64,000 nt of DNA, from positions 124,001 through 188,000 of the forward strand of contig NZ_CP082161.1 in the NCBI RefSeq assembly GCF_023101665.1, read 5' to 3'. The notes beneath the pieces were generated by a model. It searched no databases. It saw only the letters and a list, made by a program, of their open reading frames with translations, and was not told the origin of the DNA. The position numbers and the translations under genes were made by a program. The DNA is from Bradyrhizobium sp. 195. Its GTDB lineage: Bacteria; Pseudomonadota; Alphaproteobacteria; Rhizobiales; Xanthobacteraceae. This document shows, in pieces, positions 53,130 to 62,443 of the stretch; within the stretch, counting starts at the first letter, position 1, and the number at the start of each line of letters is the position of its first letter.

Positions 53130-54824
53130 TCACGCCGTCTTCGCCGCCTTCAATCCCAGCCGCTGCTCAACGGCATCGCGCATCAAGAACTTCTGGATCT
53201 TTCCCGTCACCGTCATCGGGAATTCATCGACGAACTCCACGTAGCGCGGGATCTTGTTGTGGGCGATCTGGCCTTCGCAGAAGGCGCGGACGTCCTCTGC
53301 GCTCAACGTCTCGCCCGATCTGACGCGGACCCAGGCGCAGAGCTCCTCGCCATAGCGGTTATCCGCCACGCCGAAGACCTGCACGTCCTGGATCTTGGGG
53401 TGACGATAGAGAAACTCCTCGATCTCGCGCGGATAGAGATTTTCGCCGCCGCGGATCACCATGTCCTTGATGCGGCCGACGATGTTGCAATAGCCCTCGT
53501 CGTCGATGACGGCGAGGTCGCCGGTGTGCATCCAGCCGTTCGCATCGAGCACGTCGGCGGTCTTCTCGCTCTCCTCCCAATAGCCCAGCATGACGCTGTA
53601 GCCGCGAGTGCACAGCTCGCCCCGTTCGCCGCGTTTGACGATCCTGCCCTCGAGATCGACGACCTTGACCTCGACATGCGGATGAATCCGTCCGACCGTG
53701 GAGACGCGCCGCTCGAGCGGATCGTCCGTCGCGCTCTGGAAGCTGACCGGGCTGGTCTCGGTCATGCCATAGGCGATCGTGACCTCGCGCATGTTCATCT
53801 CGGTGTTGACGCGCTTCATCACCTCGATCGGGCAGGGCGCGCCGGCCATGATGCCGGTACGCAGCGACTTCAGGTCGAAGCTGGCGAATTCGGGATGATC
53901 GAGCTCGGCGATGAACATCGTCGGCACGCCGTAGAGTGCCGTGCATTTCTCCTGTTCGATCGTACGCAGCGTCGTGAGCGGATCGAACCCCTCGCCGGGA
54001 TAAACCATGGTCGTGCCGAGTGTGACGGAGGCAAGATTCCCCATCACCATGCCGAAGCAATGGTAAAGCGGCACGGGAATGCAGATGCGATCCTGCTCGG
54101 TCAGGCGCATCGCACGTCCGGTGAAATAGCCGTTGTTGAGGATGTTGTGATGGGTCAGCGTCACCCCCTTGGGCGATCCCGTCGTGCCACTGGTGAACTG
54201 AATGTTGACGGGATCGTCGAATTGCAGGGCGGCGCCGAGCGCTGAGAGTTGCTCGTGATGCTCCGCTCGGCCCATGCGGGCAACTTCTTCGAACGGGATC
54301 GTGCCTGATGCTGCCGGGCCGCCGATCTGGATCACGATCCGCAGGGCTGGCAGCCGCGCGGCCTGTAACTGTCCGGGCTTGGCGCTTGCGAGCTCGGGCA
54401 GCAGCGTGTTCAGCATCTCCATGTAGTTGCTGGTCTTGAACGCCGTCGCGGTGACGATCGCCGCGCAGCCGACCTTGCGAAGTGCAAATTCCAGCTCGCT
54501 CAAGCGATAGGCGGGGTTGATCGTCACCAGGATCAGGCCGGCCTTGGCGGCGGCGAACTGGGTCAGCGTCCATTCCGGCCGGTTCAATGACCAGATGCCG
54601 ATCCGCTGCCCCCGCTCGAGGCCGAGCGCGAGAAAGCCGGCGGCGAGCGCATCGACCCGCTCGGCGAATTCCCGCCATGTCCATCTTACGCCGTGGCTGG
54701 GAGAGACCAGCGCTTCGCGGTTCCCCCAGCGCTGCACGGCTTGGTCGAGGCTGCGGCCGATGGTGTTGCCGAGCAGCGGCGCCTCCGAGATGCCGCAAAC
54801 GTAGCTGTCTGCTTTATCAGCCAA
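53130..54824 (-). CDS. AMP-binding acyl-CoA synthetase
   Basis: This 564-residue ANL-superfamily enzyme activates a carboxylic acid as acyl-AMP and then acyl-CoA. The P-loop is [20 protein letters not shown], the core motif is [18 protein letters not shown], and the hinge and C-terminal Lys are in [18 protein letters not shown] and [14 protein letters not shown]. It resembles medium-chain fatty-acyl-CoA ligases. The gene neighbours give no further clue to substrate. Confidence 0.94.
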   Translation of the reverse strand: MADKADSYVCGISEAPLLGNTIGRSLDQAVQRWGNREALVSPSHGVRWTWREFAERVDALAAGFLALGLERGQRIGIWSLNRPEWTLTQFAAAKAGLILVTINPAYRLSELEFALRKVGCAAIVTATAFKTSNYMEMLNTLLPELASAKPGQLQAARLPALRIVIQIGGPAASGTIPFEEVARMGRAEHHEQLSALGAALQFDDPVNIQFTSGTTGSPKGVTLTHHNILNNGYFTGRAMRLTEQDRICIPVPLYHCFGMVMGNLASVTLGTTMVYPGEGFDPLTTLRTIEQEKCTALYGVPTMFIAELDHPEFASFDLKSLRTGIMAGAPCPIEVMKRVNTEMNMREVTIAYGMTETSPVSFQSATDDPLERRVSTVGRIHPHVEVKVVDLEGRIVKRGERGELCTRGYSVMLGYWEESEKTADVLDANGWMHTGDLAVIDDEGYCNIVGRIKDMVIRGGENLYPREIEEFLYRHPKIQDVQVFGVADNRYGEELCAWVRVRSGETLSAEDVRAFCEGQIAHNKIPRYVEFVDEFPMTVTGKIQKFLMRDAVEQRLGLKAAKTA

Positions 54825-54869
54825 GTCGAAATCCTCTCGTCAAAGAATGGTCAGCGCGATTTTTTCGGT

Positions 54870-54900
54870 CGTCATGGCCGGGACAAGCCCGGCCATGACG
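54870..54900. repeat. Half family E repeat
   Basis: One perfect hairpin, CGTCATGGCCGGG-ACAAG-CCCGGCCATGACG, corresponds to the right half of the element at 14538-14623. Confidence 0.7.
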
Positions 54901-54921
54901 CGTGGTGAAAGCTAGGCTCCC

Positions 54922-56115
54922 TCACGCCGCCTTCTGTCCGCTTCCCGCATCGAGCCCGGCATAGACCCCGCGCTCGAAGCCCGCGAACGCCTCCAGGCAT
55001 TTCGCGTCGGCGAACGGCAGCAGCTGCATCAGAATCACCCCGGTGACGTCGCGGGCCGGGTCGATCCAGTAATAGGTGTTGGCGAGGCCCGCCCAGGCGA
55101 GGCTGCCTGCGCTGCGTCCTTCCGCGGTCTTGGCGGTGTTGATCATGAAGCTGAGGCCCCACTTCTTCACCTGCTCCGGGTAAAGGTCGACGTCGTTGGT
55201 GTACATCGGCGCCGCCGTGGTCATCTTGCCCATGGCGAGGTCGCCGATGTGATTTTGTCCCATCATCGCGACCGTCTCGGCTTTCAGCACCTGGTTGCCG
55301 TTGCCGCAGCCGTTGTTGAGGATCATCTGGGTGAACTTGATGTAGTCGGCCGCCGTCGAGTAGAGGCCGCCGCCGCCCATGTGGAATTCCGGCTCTTGCT
55401 CGAGCTCGAACGGGATCGATGCGAGCTGGCCGTCCTCGCCGCGCGCATGCATGCCGACGAGGCGCTTGCGCATGTCGTCGGTGATCTTGAACGCCGTGTC
55501 GCTCATTCCGAGCGGGTTGAACATATTGTCGCGCAAGTAAGCGTCGAGCCGCTTACCGCTGGCAGATTCCACCGCCTTGCCGACGAAATCGATGTTGGTG
55601 CCGTATTCCCAGCGCGTGCCGGGGTCCGTCATGATTGGCGTCTTCAGCGCCGCGTTCTGGCAGGTGGTGATGGCGGGAATGCCGTTCTTGTCGAGATAGA
55701 CCGCGAGATCGCCGTTCCACATGTTGTAGCAGAAGCCGGCGGTGTGGGTCATGAGCTGGCGCAGCGTGATCGGCCGCTTGGCCGGCCGCAGCTTCGCTTC
55801 GCCCTTGGCATCGAAGCCTTCGAGCACCTGCGGGTTGGCGAGATCGGGCAACACGTCACCGATCGGCGCATCCAGCGACAGCTTGCCCTGCTCGACCAGC
55901 TGCATCGCGCCCGCCGAGGTCACCGCCTTCGTCATCGAGGCGATCCAGAACACGCTGTCCGCCGTCATCGCATCGGGCTTGGACAGGTCGCGCTTGCCGA
56001 ATGCGCCCTGATACAGGACGTCGTTACCGCTGGCCGCGATCGCGACGACGCCGGGAATCTCCTTGGCGTCGCTCTTCTGGCGCAGGATCTGGTCGATCTC
56101 AGCTTTGCTCCGCAT
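54922..56115 (-). CDS. Serine hydrolase, beta-lactamase/esterase EstB type
   Basis: The ATG at 56115 follows GGAGGAA and gives 397 residues. The SxxK catalytic motif is in VFWIASMTKAVTSAGAMQL and the Tyr motif in RWEYGTNIDFVGKAV. This family (class C-like, family VIII esterases) usually cleaves small esters rather than beta-lactams. There is no signal peptide, so it is probably cytosolic. The 337-bp gap to the next gene shows no clear feature. Confidence 0.92.
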   Translation of the reverse strand: MRSKAEIDQILRQKSDAKEIPGVVAIAASGNDVLYQGAFGKRDLSKPDAMTADSVFWIASMTKAVTSAGAMQLVEQGKLSLDAPIGDVLPDLANPQVLEGFDAKGEAKLRPAKRPITLRQLMTHTAGFCYNMWNGDLAVYLDKNGIPAITTCQNAALKTPIMTDPGTRWEYGTNIDFVGKAVESASGKRLDAYLRDNMFNPLGMSDTAFKITDDMRKRLVGMHARGEDGQLASIPFELEQEPEFHMGGGGLYSTAADYIKFTQMILNNGCGNGNQVLKAETVAMMGQNHIGDLAMGKMTTAAPMYTNDVDLYPEQVKKWGLSFMINTAKTAEGRSAGSLAWAGLANTYYWIDPARDVTGVILMQLLPFADAKCLEAFAGFERGVYAGLDAGSGQKAA

Positions 56116-56452
56116 GCGTGTTTCCTCCGGTTTGATTATTGTTGGAAGTGATCGATTGTCCTCCCGCGCGGCAAGCGTGTCCAGATGCCCGCGGTGGTCG
56201 CGATGTCGTGACTTGACGCTCCGTGCTCCACGCAGGACGACAGACGGGCCGAACGGCAACACTCCGTCACAATCTGCGGTGGAAAGCCGCACTTCGCCGT
56301 GACCGTGGATGGGCTCTGGCGATATGCTTTACGTGTTTGAAGCACCTGAAACATTTTGTGCGTTGCGGCGTTCAGCACTCGGCTCAATCGACGGCCGACG
56401 TTAAGACTTGATGCAAATTGGCGGCTGCTGAGCGGCCGCGAGGGGACCTCAG

Positions 56453-56773
56453 ATGATTTCGACCTGGAGCGAATGGAAGCGCTATCCCCGTCCCGGACGG
56501 GGCGAGAATTTGGAGGCGCCGATTTCGCCCGGCATTTACGAGGTGCGCATCGCCGGCACCGGCGCGCTCTATTCCTTCGGTGCGGTCGACAATCTGGCGC
56601 AATCCCTGGCGCTGCTGCCGGTCGGTTCGAAAAACTGGTTCGGCCGCCGCAACCCGTCGGACGTTCCCGATCTCGAATACCGGACGTGCGCAACGTCGTC
56701 GAAGGCGGACGCCAAGGCCGCGGCCGAGCGCATGATCGGCCGTCGCGAGACCTATATGAGCGGCGCGGCCTAG
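56453..56773 (+). CDS. Small protein of unknown function
   Basis: This 106-residue product starts MISTWSEWKRYPRPGRGENL after a GAGGGGA ribosome site, which supports it as real. It contains a GIYEVRIAGTGALYSFGAVD stretch and ends ADAKAAAERMIGRRETYMSG. I see no signal peptide or membrane segment. I do not recognise the family. A Rhizobiales repeat follows its stop. Confidence 0.72.
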   Translation: MISTWSEWKRYPRPGRGENLEAPISPGIYEVRIAGTGALYSFGAVDNLAQSLALLPVGSKNWFGRRNPSDVPDLEYRTCATSSKADAKAAAERMIGRRETYMSGAA

Positions 56774-56818
56774 GCATGATCCGGAAAAGTGTGCAGCGGT
56801 TTTCCGGAAAGATCATGC
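56774..56818. repeat. Rhizobiales palindrome GCATGATCCGGAAAAG...GATCATGC
   Basis: GCATGATCCGGAAAAGTG and TTTTCCGGAAAGATCATGC form a 45-bp hairpin starting on the stop of the small gene. This sequence recurs in many Bradyrhizobium/Rhodopseudomonas genomes as I remember and may act as a terminator. Confidence 0.8.
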
Positions 56819-56938
56819 TCAAACAATAAGTTCGCCGCTGCCAGTTTAACTATCATCTGATGTGCGTTGTGGGGCGGTGCATCCGGCACCGCTTGCTCCT
56901 ATATTCCGGGCCGATCCGATCGCCCTGGGAGTAACGCC

Positions 56939-58432
56939 ATGACACCGACCGCCGCCGCACGCGCCACGCAAGCCACCGCCACCCTGCGCGACCGGTTGAA
57001 GGACCCTTCGCTGCTGAAGGAAGCCTGCTACATCGACGGCGCCTGGGTCGGCACCCCGGTCTTCGCCGTCAACAATCCTGCGAGCGGCGTCGAGCTCGCC
57101 AAAGTTCCGCAGCTTGGTGCTGATGATGCGACCAAGGCGGTTGAAGCCGCCGAGCGCGCCTTTCCGGCCTGGGCCAAGCACACCGCCAAGCAGCGCTCCA
57201 ACATCCTGCGCAAATGGTTCGAGCTGATCACAGCCAATCGCGAAGATCTCGCGCTGATCCTCACCTCCGAGCAGGGCAAGCCGCTTTCGGAAGCGCTTGG
57301 CGAGGTCGACATCGGCGCCGCCTATATCGAGTTCTTCGCCGAGGAAGCGAGGCGCGTCTATGGCGAGACCATTCCCACCCAGCGGCCCGATGCGCGGCTG
57401 CTCGCGATCAAGCAGCCGATCGGTGTCTGTGGTGCGATCACGCCGTGGAATTTCCCGAACTCCATGATCACGCGAAAAGTGTCCCCGGCGCTCGCCGCCG
57501 GCTGCACCGTGGTGCTGAAGCCTGCCAACGAAACGCCGCTGTCGGCGCTGGCGCTGGCCGTGCTCGCCGAGAAGGCCGGCATCCCCAAGGGCGTGCTCAA
57601 CATCATCACGGGTGACGCGCCGCCGATCGGCAAGGTGCTGTGCGAGCATCCGGCGGTGCGCTTCGTCGGCTTCACCGGCTCGACCGCGGTCGGCAAGATC
57701 CTCTACCAGCAGGCCTCCGTCGGCGTGAAGCGGCTCGGCCTCGAGCTCGGCGGCAATGCGCCCTTCGTGGTGTTCGACGACGCCGACATCGACGCCGCGG
57801 TCGAAGGCGCCATCGTCTCGAAATACCGCAACATGGGTCAGACCTGCGTCTGCGCCAACCGCCTCTACGCCCAGGACAAGATTTACGACGAATTCGTACA
57901 GAAGCTGTCGAAGAAGGTCGCGGCGATGAAGATCGGTGACGGCACGGAAGCCGGCGTCACCCAGGGTCCGCTGATCAACCTGAAGGCGGTCGACAAGGTC
58001 GAGCGCCACATTGCGGATGCGGTGAAGCGCGGCGCCAAGATCGTGACCGGCGGCAAGCGCAGTGAGCTCGGACGCTCCTTCTTCGAGCCCACGGTGCTGG
58101 CCGACGTCAAGTCGGACTCGCTGGTGGCGCAGGAGGAAACCTTTGGTCCGCTCGCGCCGGTGATCCGCTTCAAGGACGAAGCCGACGTCATTGCGATGTG
58201 CAACGCCTCGCCGTTCGGCCTCGCCTCGTATTTCTACTCCCGTGATCTCGGCCGTGTCTGGCGCGTCGCCGAGGCGCTGGAGTCCGGCATGGTCGGCGTC
58301 AACACCGGCCTCATCACCACAGAAGTCGCGCCCTTCGGCGGCGTCAAGGAAAGCGGCCTCGGCCGTGAAGGCTCGCGTCACGGCATGGAGGAATATGTCG
58401 AGATCAAGTACGTGATGATGGCGGGGGTGTAG
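56939..58432 (+). CDS. gabD: NAD(P)-dependent succinate-semialdehyde dehydrogenase
   Basis: This 497-residue aldehyde dehydrogenase has the catalytic Cys in NMGQTCVCANRLYAQDKI and the Glu in GLELGGNAPFVVFDDAD. The cofactor region is GAITPWNFPNSMITRKVSPA and VGFTGSTAVGKILYQQA. These blocks fit GabD, which oxidises succinate semialdehyde to succinate in GABA degradation. No gabT is nearby, so other semialdehydes remain possible. A GGGAG ribosome site precedes the ATG at 56939. Confidence 0.93.
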   Translation: MTPTAAARATQATATLRDRLKDPSLLKEACYIDGAWVGTPVFAVNNPASGVELAKVPQLGADDATKAVEAAERAFPAWAKHTAKQRSNILRKWFELITANREDLALILTSEQGKPLSEALGEVDIGAAYIEFFAEEARRVYGETIPTQRPDARLLAIKQPIGVCGAITPWNFPNSMITRKVSPALAAGCTVVLKPANETPLSALALAVLAEKAGIPKGVLNIITGDAPPIGKVLCEHPAVRFVGFTGSTAVGKILYQQASVGVKRLGLELGGNAPFVVFDDADIDAAVEGAIVSKYRNMGQTCVCANRLYAQDKIYDEFVQKLSKKVAAMKIGDGTEAGVTQGPLINLKAVDKVERHIADAVKRGAKIVTGGKRSELGRSFFEPTVLADVKSDSLVAQEETFGPLAPVIRFKDEADVIAMCNASPFGLASYFYSRDLGRVWRVAEALESGMVGVNTGLITTEVAPFGGVKESGLGREGSRHGMEEYVEIKYVMMAGV

Positions 58433-58442
58433 GCCGCAGACC

Positions 58443-58530
58443 GTAGCCCCCCGGATGGAGCGCAGCGCAATCCGGGGCCTCTGTCGCTTGTGGCATGATC
58501 CCGGATTGCGCTTCGCTCCATCCGGGCTAC
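58443..58530. repeat. Intergenic palindromic repeat, family B
   Basis: GTAGCCCCCCGGATGGAGCG and CGCTCCATCCGGGCTAC bound the element, matching 6688-6774. It separates convergent genes. Confidence 0.8.
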
Positions 58531-58533
58531 AGG

Positions 58534-60750
58534 CTATCGCCGCAGCACCGCAATCGTCCTATTCGCGAATGTCAGCCGCTCGGCCATCACCGACACAAAA
58601 TACGTCAGCAGCTTGTGGCTGAGTGCGGGGTCTTCGCTCCGGATCGCATCGAACTGGTGCATGTTGAGCACGTAGAGCACGCTGTCGACTTCGGCCTGGA
58701 TCGTCGCGCTGCGCGGGGCGTGAGACACCAGGCCCATCTCGCCGATCGTGGTGTAGCGGCCGAGGCTGCGCACGCGGGTGGTGCGGTCGTCGTCGGCAGG
58801 GACCATGATGCCGACGCGCCCTTCGAGAATGAAATGCATGGAATCGGCGGGATCGCCGGCCTGCACGATGATTTCGCCGGCCCCGACCTCAATGCGCTGG
58901 CAGCGATGGATCAGCCGGTCGGCATCGTGCTCGCTGTCGAGAATTCGCGCGAACCAGTCGTGCAGGCTGGCTTCTTCCTGGACCAGGCCCTGATGCTGCG
59001 AGATGATCTCGTTCTCGCACCATTCCAGCGCGCGATCGAGCTCGGGAATGATGGCGACGCCTTCGCCGACGAAGTCGCTGGACCGCAGCACTTTCTCGGC
59101 TGCCGCGGACAGGTGCACCAGGATCAGCTCGACGCCGAGGTCATGCGCGCTTCGCTTGATCTGGGCGAAGCTGTAGGCCGCCGACGAATCCACGCCGGTG
59201 ACGAGCTTGAAATCGAACAGCAGATAGCGGCACTCCGGGCGCTCCTGCAGCAGCTGCTTGACGTGCTGGTAGAGCCGATTGGCGGAGCCGAAGAACAGGT
59301 AGCTCTGCAGGTTCAGGCCCTGGATGTTGCCGCCATGCGCCAGCAGCACCTCTTGGTCGTCGCGGGAGCGGTCGAGCGAGGAGCGATATTCCGAGCCGTC
59401 GAAGCTGTACTTGATCGCTTCCACCCGTGCCGCGCTGAACGCGAATGTCGCGCAGCCGATGATCACGCCGATCAGGATGCCCGGCACGAAGCCCCAAGTG
59501 ACGATGATCGCGATGATGGCGACCAGCGAGAGATATTCGAGCTTCGACAGCCGCTTGCGCGATTCGATGATCCATCTGTGCAGCTGGTCGGCGCCGAGAT
59601 AGAGCAGCAGGCCGCCGATCACGAATTTCGGGATGAAGCCGAGCAACTCGGGCGCGATCGCGAGCATCACCAGCGACAGCGCCGCGACGGTGAGGCCGGA
59701 CAGGCGCCCGCGACCACCGCTGCTGTAGTTGAGGATCGAGCGGCTGATCGAGCTGCAGCCGGGATAGCCGCCGAGCAGGCCGGTCAGGATATTGGCGATG
59801 CCGGTGACGTTCAGCTCGCGCTCCAGATTGGCCTCTCGATGGACGGCGACCTCGATGCCGGTGGTGTTGAACAGCGTGCAGCATGCCGTGACGAAGATGA
59901 CGGCAACGACGTTGCCGATCAGGTCAGGCACGATAAGCCAGGGATAGCGGGCGAGTTCGTCGCTGTGCCAGGGCAGCGTGAACATCGCTTGCGGCGGGGG
60001 CTGAAACGTCCAGCCCAGCGTGCGCGCCTGGTCGAACGATATGCCGGTGATCCAGAATGCCAGATGCGCCGTGAGCACGCCGCCGACCAGGATGATCGGA
60101 AGCCCGAACGGGCTGCGCGACCGGTGCCAGGTGAGATACAGCACGATTGCCATGGCGCAGGCGGCGCCCAGCTCCAGCAGTGTGGTGCCATTGGCAAAGA
60201 GCGGCAGCGTCGCGAATTGCAGCGGGTAATTGGTGATCACCCTGACGGCACCAAGAGCAATGAGAAGGCCGGTGGCGCCGAGGAAGCCGCCGACCACGGG
60301 ATAGGGCACGTAGCGGATGGCGCGGCCGAGCCGCGTCAGGCCCAGTCCGCACAGCACCAGCCCCGTCAGCACCGTCGACAGCCCGAGCGTGATCAGGACC
60401 GGCGAGAGCAGCGGCGTCGAGAGGTTCGCGGTCTCGAGGCGTTCGACCAGTGAAGCCACCAGAATCCCCGTGACCGCGGCCGTCGAGCTGTCGGGCGCAG
60501 CCACCGCGAAGGGCAGGGAGCTACAGAGCGCGACGACGATGGCAAGCACCGCGGAGCTGACGAAGGTCGCGGTGATACCGTAGGAAAGATAGGACGACAG
60601 CGGACCGGCGAAGATCAGCAGCGAATAGGACAGCCCGAAGGTGACGGTCAGGATGCTGGCAGCGCTTCCGCCCAATATGTCATTCAGCGCACGCTTGAGG
60701 GCCGGATTGGCTCGGGGAGCCGAACTGTAAATAATTGCTGGATCGGTCAC
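58534..60750 (-). CDS. SulP-family anion transporter with STAS and cyclic-nucleotide-binding domains
   Basis: This 738-residue inner-membrane protein has about 12 hydrophobic segments in its first 420 residues, including the SulP landmarks SSLPFAVAAPDSSTAAVTGI and GGYPGCSSISRSILNYSSG. A STAS domain follows (CRYLLFDFKLVTGVDSSAAY). A cNMP-binding domain ends the protein, with EVGAGEIIVQAGDPADSMHF and the phosphate-cassette-like IGEMGLVSHAPRSATI, where the Arg is kept. The fusion suggests transport gated by a cyclic nucleotide. The substrate (sulfate, bicarbonate or another anion) is not evident. Confidence 0.93.
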   Translation of the reverse strand: MTDPAIIYSSAPRANPALKRALNDILGGSAASILTVTFGLSYSLLIFAGPLSSYLSYGITATFVSSAVLAIVVALCSSLPFAVAAPDSSTAAVTGILVASLVERLETANLSTPLLSPVLITLGLSTVLTGLVLCGLGLTRLGRAIRYVPYPVVGGFLGATGLLIALGAVRVITNYPLQFATLPLFANGTTLLELGAACAMAIVLYLTWHRSRSPFGLPIILVGGVLTAHLAFWITGISFDQARTLGWTFQPPPQAMFTLPWHSDELARYPWLIVPDLIGNVVAVIFVTACCTLFNTTGIEVAVHREANLERELNVTGIANILTGLLGGYPGCSSISRSILNYSSGGRGRLSGLTVAALSLVMLAIAPELLGFIPKFVIGGLLLYLGADQLHRWIIESRKRLSKLEYLSLVAIIAIIVTWGFVPGILIGVIIGCATFAFSAARVEAIKYSFDGSEYRSSLDRSRDDQEVLLAHGGNIQGLNLQSYLFFGSANRLYQHVKQLLQERPECRYLLFDFKLVTGVDSSAAYSFAQIKRSAHDLGVELILVHLSAAAEKVLRSSDFVGEGVAIIPELDRALEWCENEIISQHQGLVQEEASLHDWFARILDSEHDADRLIHRCQRIEVGAGEIIVQAGDPADSMHFILEGRVGIMVPADDDRTTRVRSLGRYTTIGEMGLVSHAPRSATIQAEVDSVLYVLNMHQFDAIRSEDPALSHKLLTYFVSVMAERLTFANRTIAVLRR

Positions 60751-60927
60751 ACCGCTGCGCTCGCTCCTGAAAAATGCCGTCTGAGACGTAGACGACCATG
60801 GACTTAGCGCAACAGGATTCTTGGTACTATGAAATATCCGACAGTCTTGCGGTGAGGATCCCCGTTCACGACGTGTGAATGATCAACCATATGGCTGAGG
60901 GAAAAGCCCGAAAGCTCACACCCATCA

Positions 60928-61019
60928 CTGTCATTCCCCGCGAAGGCGGGGAATCCAGTACGCCGCTGCCTCTCGGTTCAATCACTACTGTCTCTGGAAT
61001 ACTGGATCGCCCGGACAAG
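60928..61019. repeat. Left part of a family F repeat interrupted by the IS element
   Basis: CTGTCATTCCCCGCGAAGGC through GGATCGCCCGGACAAG forms most of a family F copy. Its end CCGGGCGATGACAG lies at 62293-62306, beyond the IS. The upstream stretch 60751-60927 shows no gene. Confidence 0.85.
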
Positions 61020-62287
61020 TGTTTAGTCCGGAGACATGGCTGACACCTGTTCGGACACATCACTGACAGGTTGGCCATTGGTCAAGTCGATCGATGCGAC
61101 CTGCCAGCTGGCGAAGAAGATGCCGTAATGGCCATCGCGGTCCAGCGGCCGGATGGCGAGGCGCTCGCGGGCGAAGGCCTGGGGAACCTTCCAGAAGCGC
61201 CCCTTGAAGGAGATGTAGGGTCTTGTCGATGAGACTCTGCGCACGATCTCACCGCTGTCGTATTCGACGATCGGAACGCGAGCCGGCATGGCACGGGTGC
61301 TCGGCCGGAAGCGATCGGCGGGGACGTGCATATCGAGGCCCTGGTGGGGACGTTCCAGATTGTAGACTGGCCGCCAGGCGTCGAAGGCGCGCTGGACCTC
61401 CGGCAGAGTGCGGAAGCGACGCATGGCAAGAACCTCGGCCTTCAGGGTGCGATGGAAGCGTTCGTTCTTGCCGCGCGCCTGCGGGTGACAGGGCCTGGCA
61501 TGCACCACCCTGACACCGAGCTTGAGCAGCCACACCTTCAGCCCGGTCCAACGAACACCTGACGTATCGCCCCACGGTGAGCCGTTGTCGGTGTAGAAAG
61601 CCTCCGGCAGGCCGTAGCAGCGGAACGTCGTCGTCAGATGATCCTGCACGGTAAGACGCTGCTCGTCGGCGCAGGCCTTCAGGCACAGGACATAGCGCGA
61701 GTGATCGTCGACAATTGTCAGCGGATGACATCGCGTCCCGTTGGCGAGCGGCAGGTGTCCCTTGAAGTCCATCTGCCACAGCAGGTTAGGAGCTTCCTTC
61801 TCGAAGCGATGCCCGGATTGGGCGGTGCATTCTCGCTTGGCTTGACCCGACCGTGCCGACACAGGATCTGGTGCACCGTTGACGGCACGGGCACCGTCTG
61901 CCCGCGCCGCTTCAGGCAGTGAGCGATCTTCCGCGCTCCCCAAGCCGGATGCTTGTCCCGCACGGCCAGAACCTGTGCCTCGACCGCAGCCTCACTGCGC
62001 TTGGGCATCGCATGCGGGCAACGGCAGCGGTCGGCCAGCTCTCGATCGCCAGCCTGCCAGCGCCGCAGCCATTTGTAGCCCACGTCAGGGCTGATGTTGA
62101 ACCGTCGGCACAACTCGCGCCGATTGGCGCCCTCCTGCAAAGCCAGCCGCACGAACTCGTGACGCTGATCCATTGCTGACACCTCACTCCAGGGCATGGA
62201 CGGCCTCCCGAATCGGACCAATCCAGCCAATGTTGATGTGTCAGCTATGTCTCCGAACACCCGTCAGTGATCTGTCCGGGCTAAACA
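61020..62287 (-). mobile_element. IS481-family insertion sequence, 1268 bp
   Basis: The ends are TGTTTAG...CTAAACA with a 13-bp imperfect terminal inverted repeat (TGTTTAGYCCGGA). They are flanked by a direct 5-bp duplication ACAAG (61015-61019 and 62288-62292), so both boundaries are fixed. Just inside each end lie two copies of a motif like CGGA-nACAT-nn-CTGACA, likely transposase sites. The single transposase gene is frameshifted. Confidence 0.93.
61023..62197 (-). pseudogene. IS481-family transposase, frameshifted
   Basis: The N-terminal part (from an ATG at 62197, MPWSEVSAMDQRHEFVRLAL) carries the HTH segment RRELCRRFNISPDVGYKWL and runs in one frame to about GRVKPSE. The rest continues in the -1 frame from about 61833 (CTAQSGHRFEKEAPNLLWQ) to a stop inside the terminal repeat. 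The DDE residues are in LWQMDFKGHLPL, AFYTDNGSPWGD and KNERFHRTLKAEVL, all intact. No slippery heptamer is seen near the junction, so I read this as a one-base deletion rather than programmed frameshifting. Confidence 0.85.
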
Positions 62288-62335
62288 ACAAGCCGGGCGA
62301 TGACAGTTGAGAGTGTGACGGAGCTTCGCCCAACC

Positions 62336-62422
62336 CGTCATTGCGAGCGTAGCGAAGCAATCCAGAAGTGCGCGCGCCGAAGCAGTCTGGATTGCTTCGT
62401 CGCAGTGCTCCTCGCAATGACG
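62336..62422. repeat. Intergenic palindromic repeat, family C
   Basis: Bounded by CGTCATTGCGAGCGTAGCG and CTCGCAATGACG, with AAGCAATCCAGA/TCTGGATTGCTT inner arms. Confidence 0.8.
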
Positions 62423-62443
62423 GAGCGAAAGGCGACGATGGAG

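Noticed and set aside
54922..56115. Antibiotic-resistance beta-lactamase
   Set aside because: The SxxK and Tyr motifs fit family VIII esterases, and there is no signal peptide for periplasmic export.
58495..60453. Long plus-strand open frame opposite the SulP gene
   Set aside because: Composition is Arg/Asp/Gln-rich and low-complexity, typical of antisense frames in high-GC DNA.
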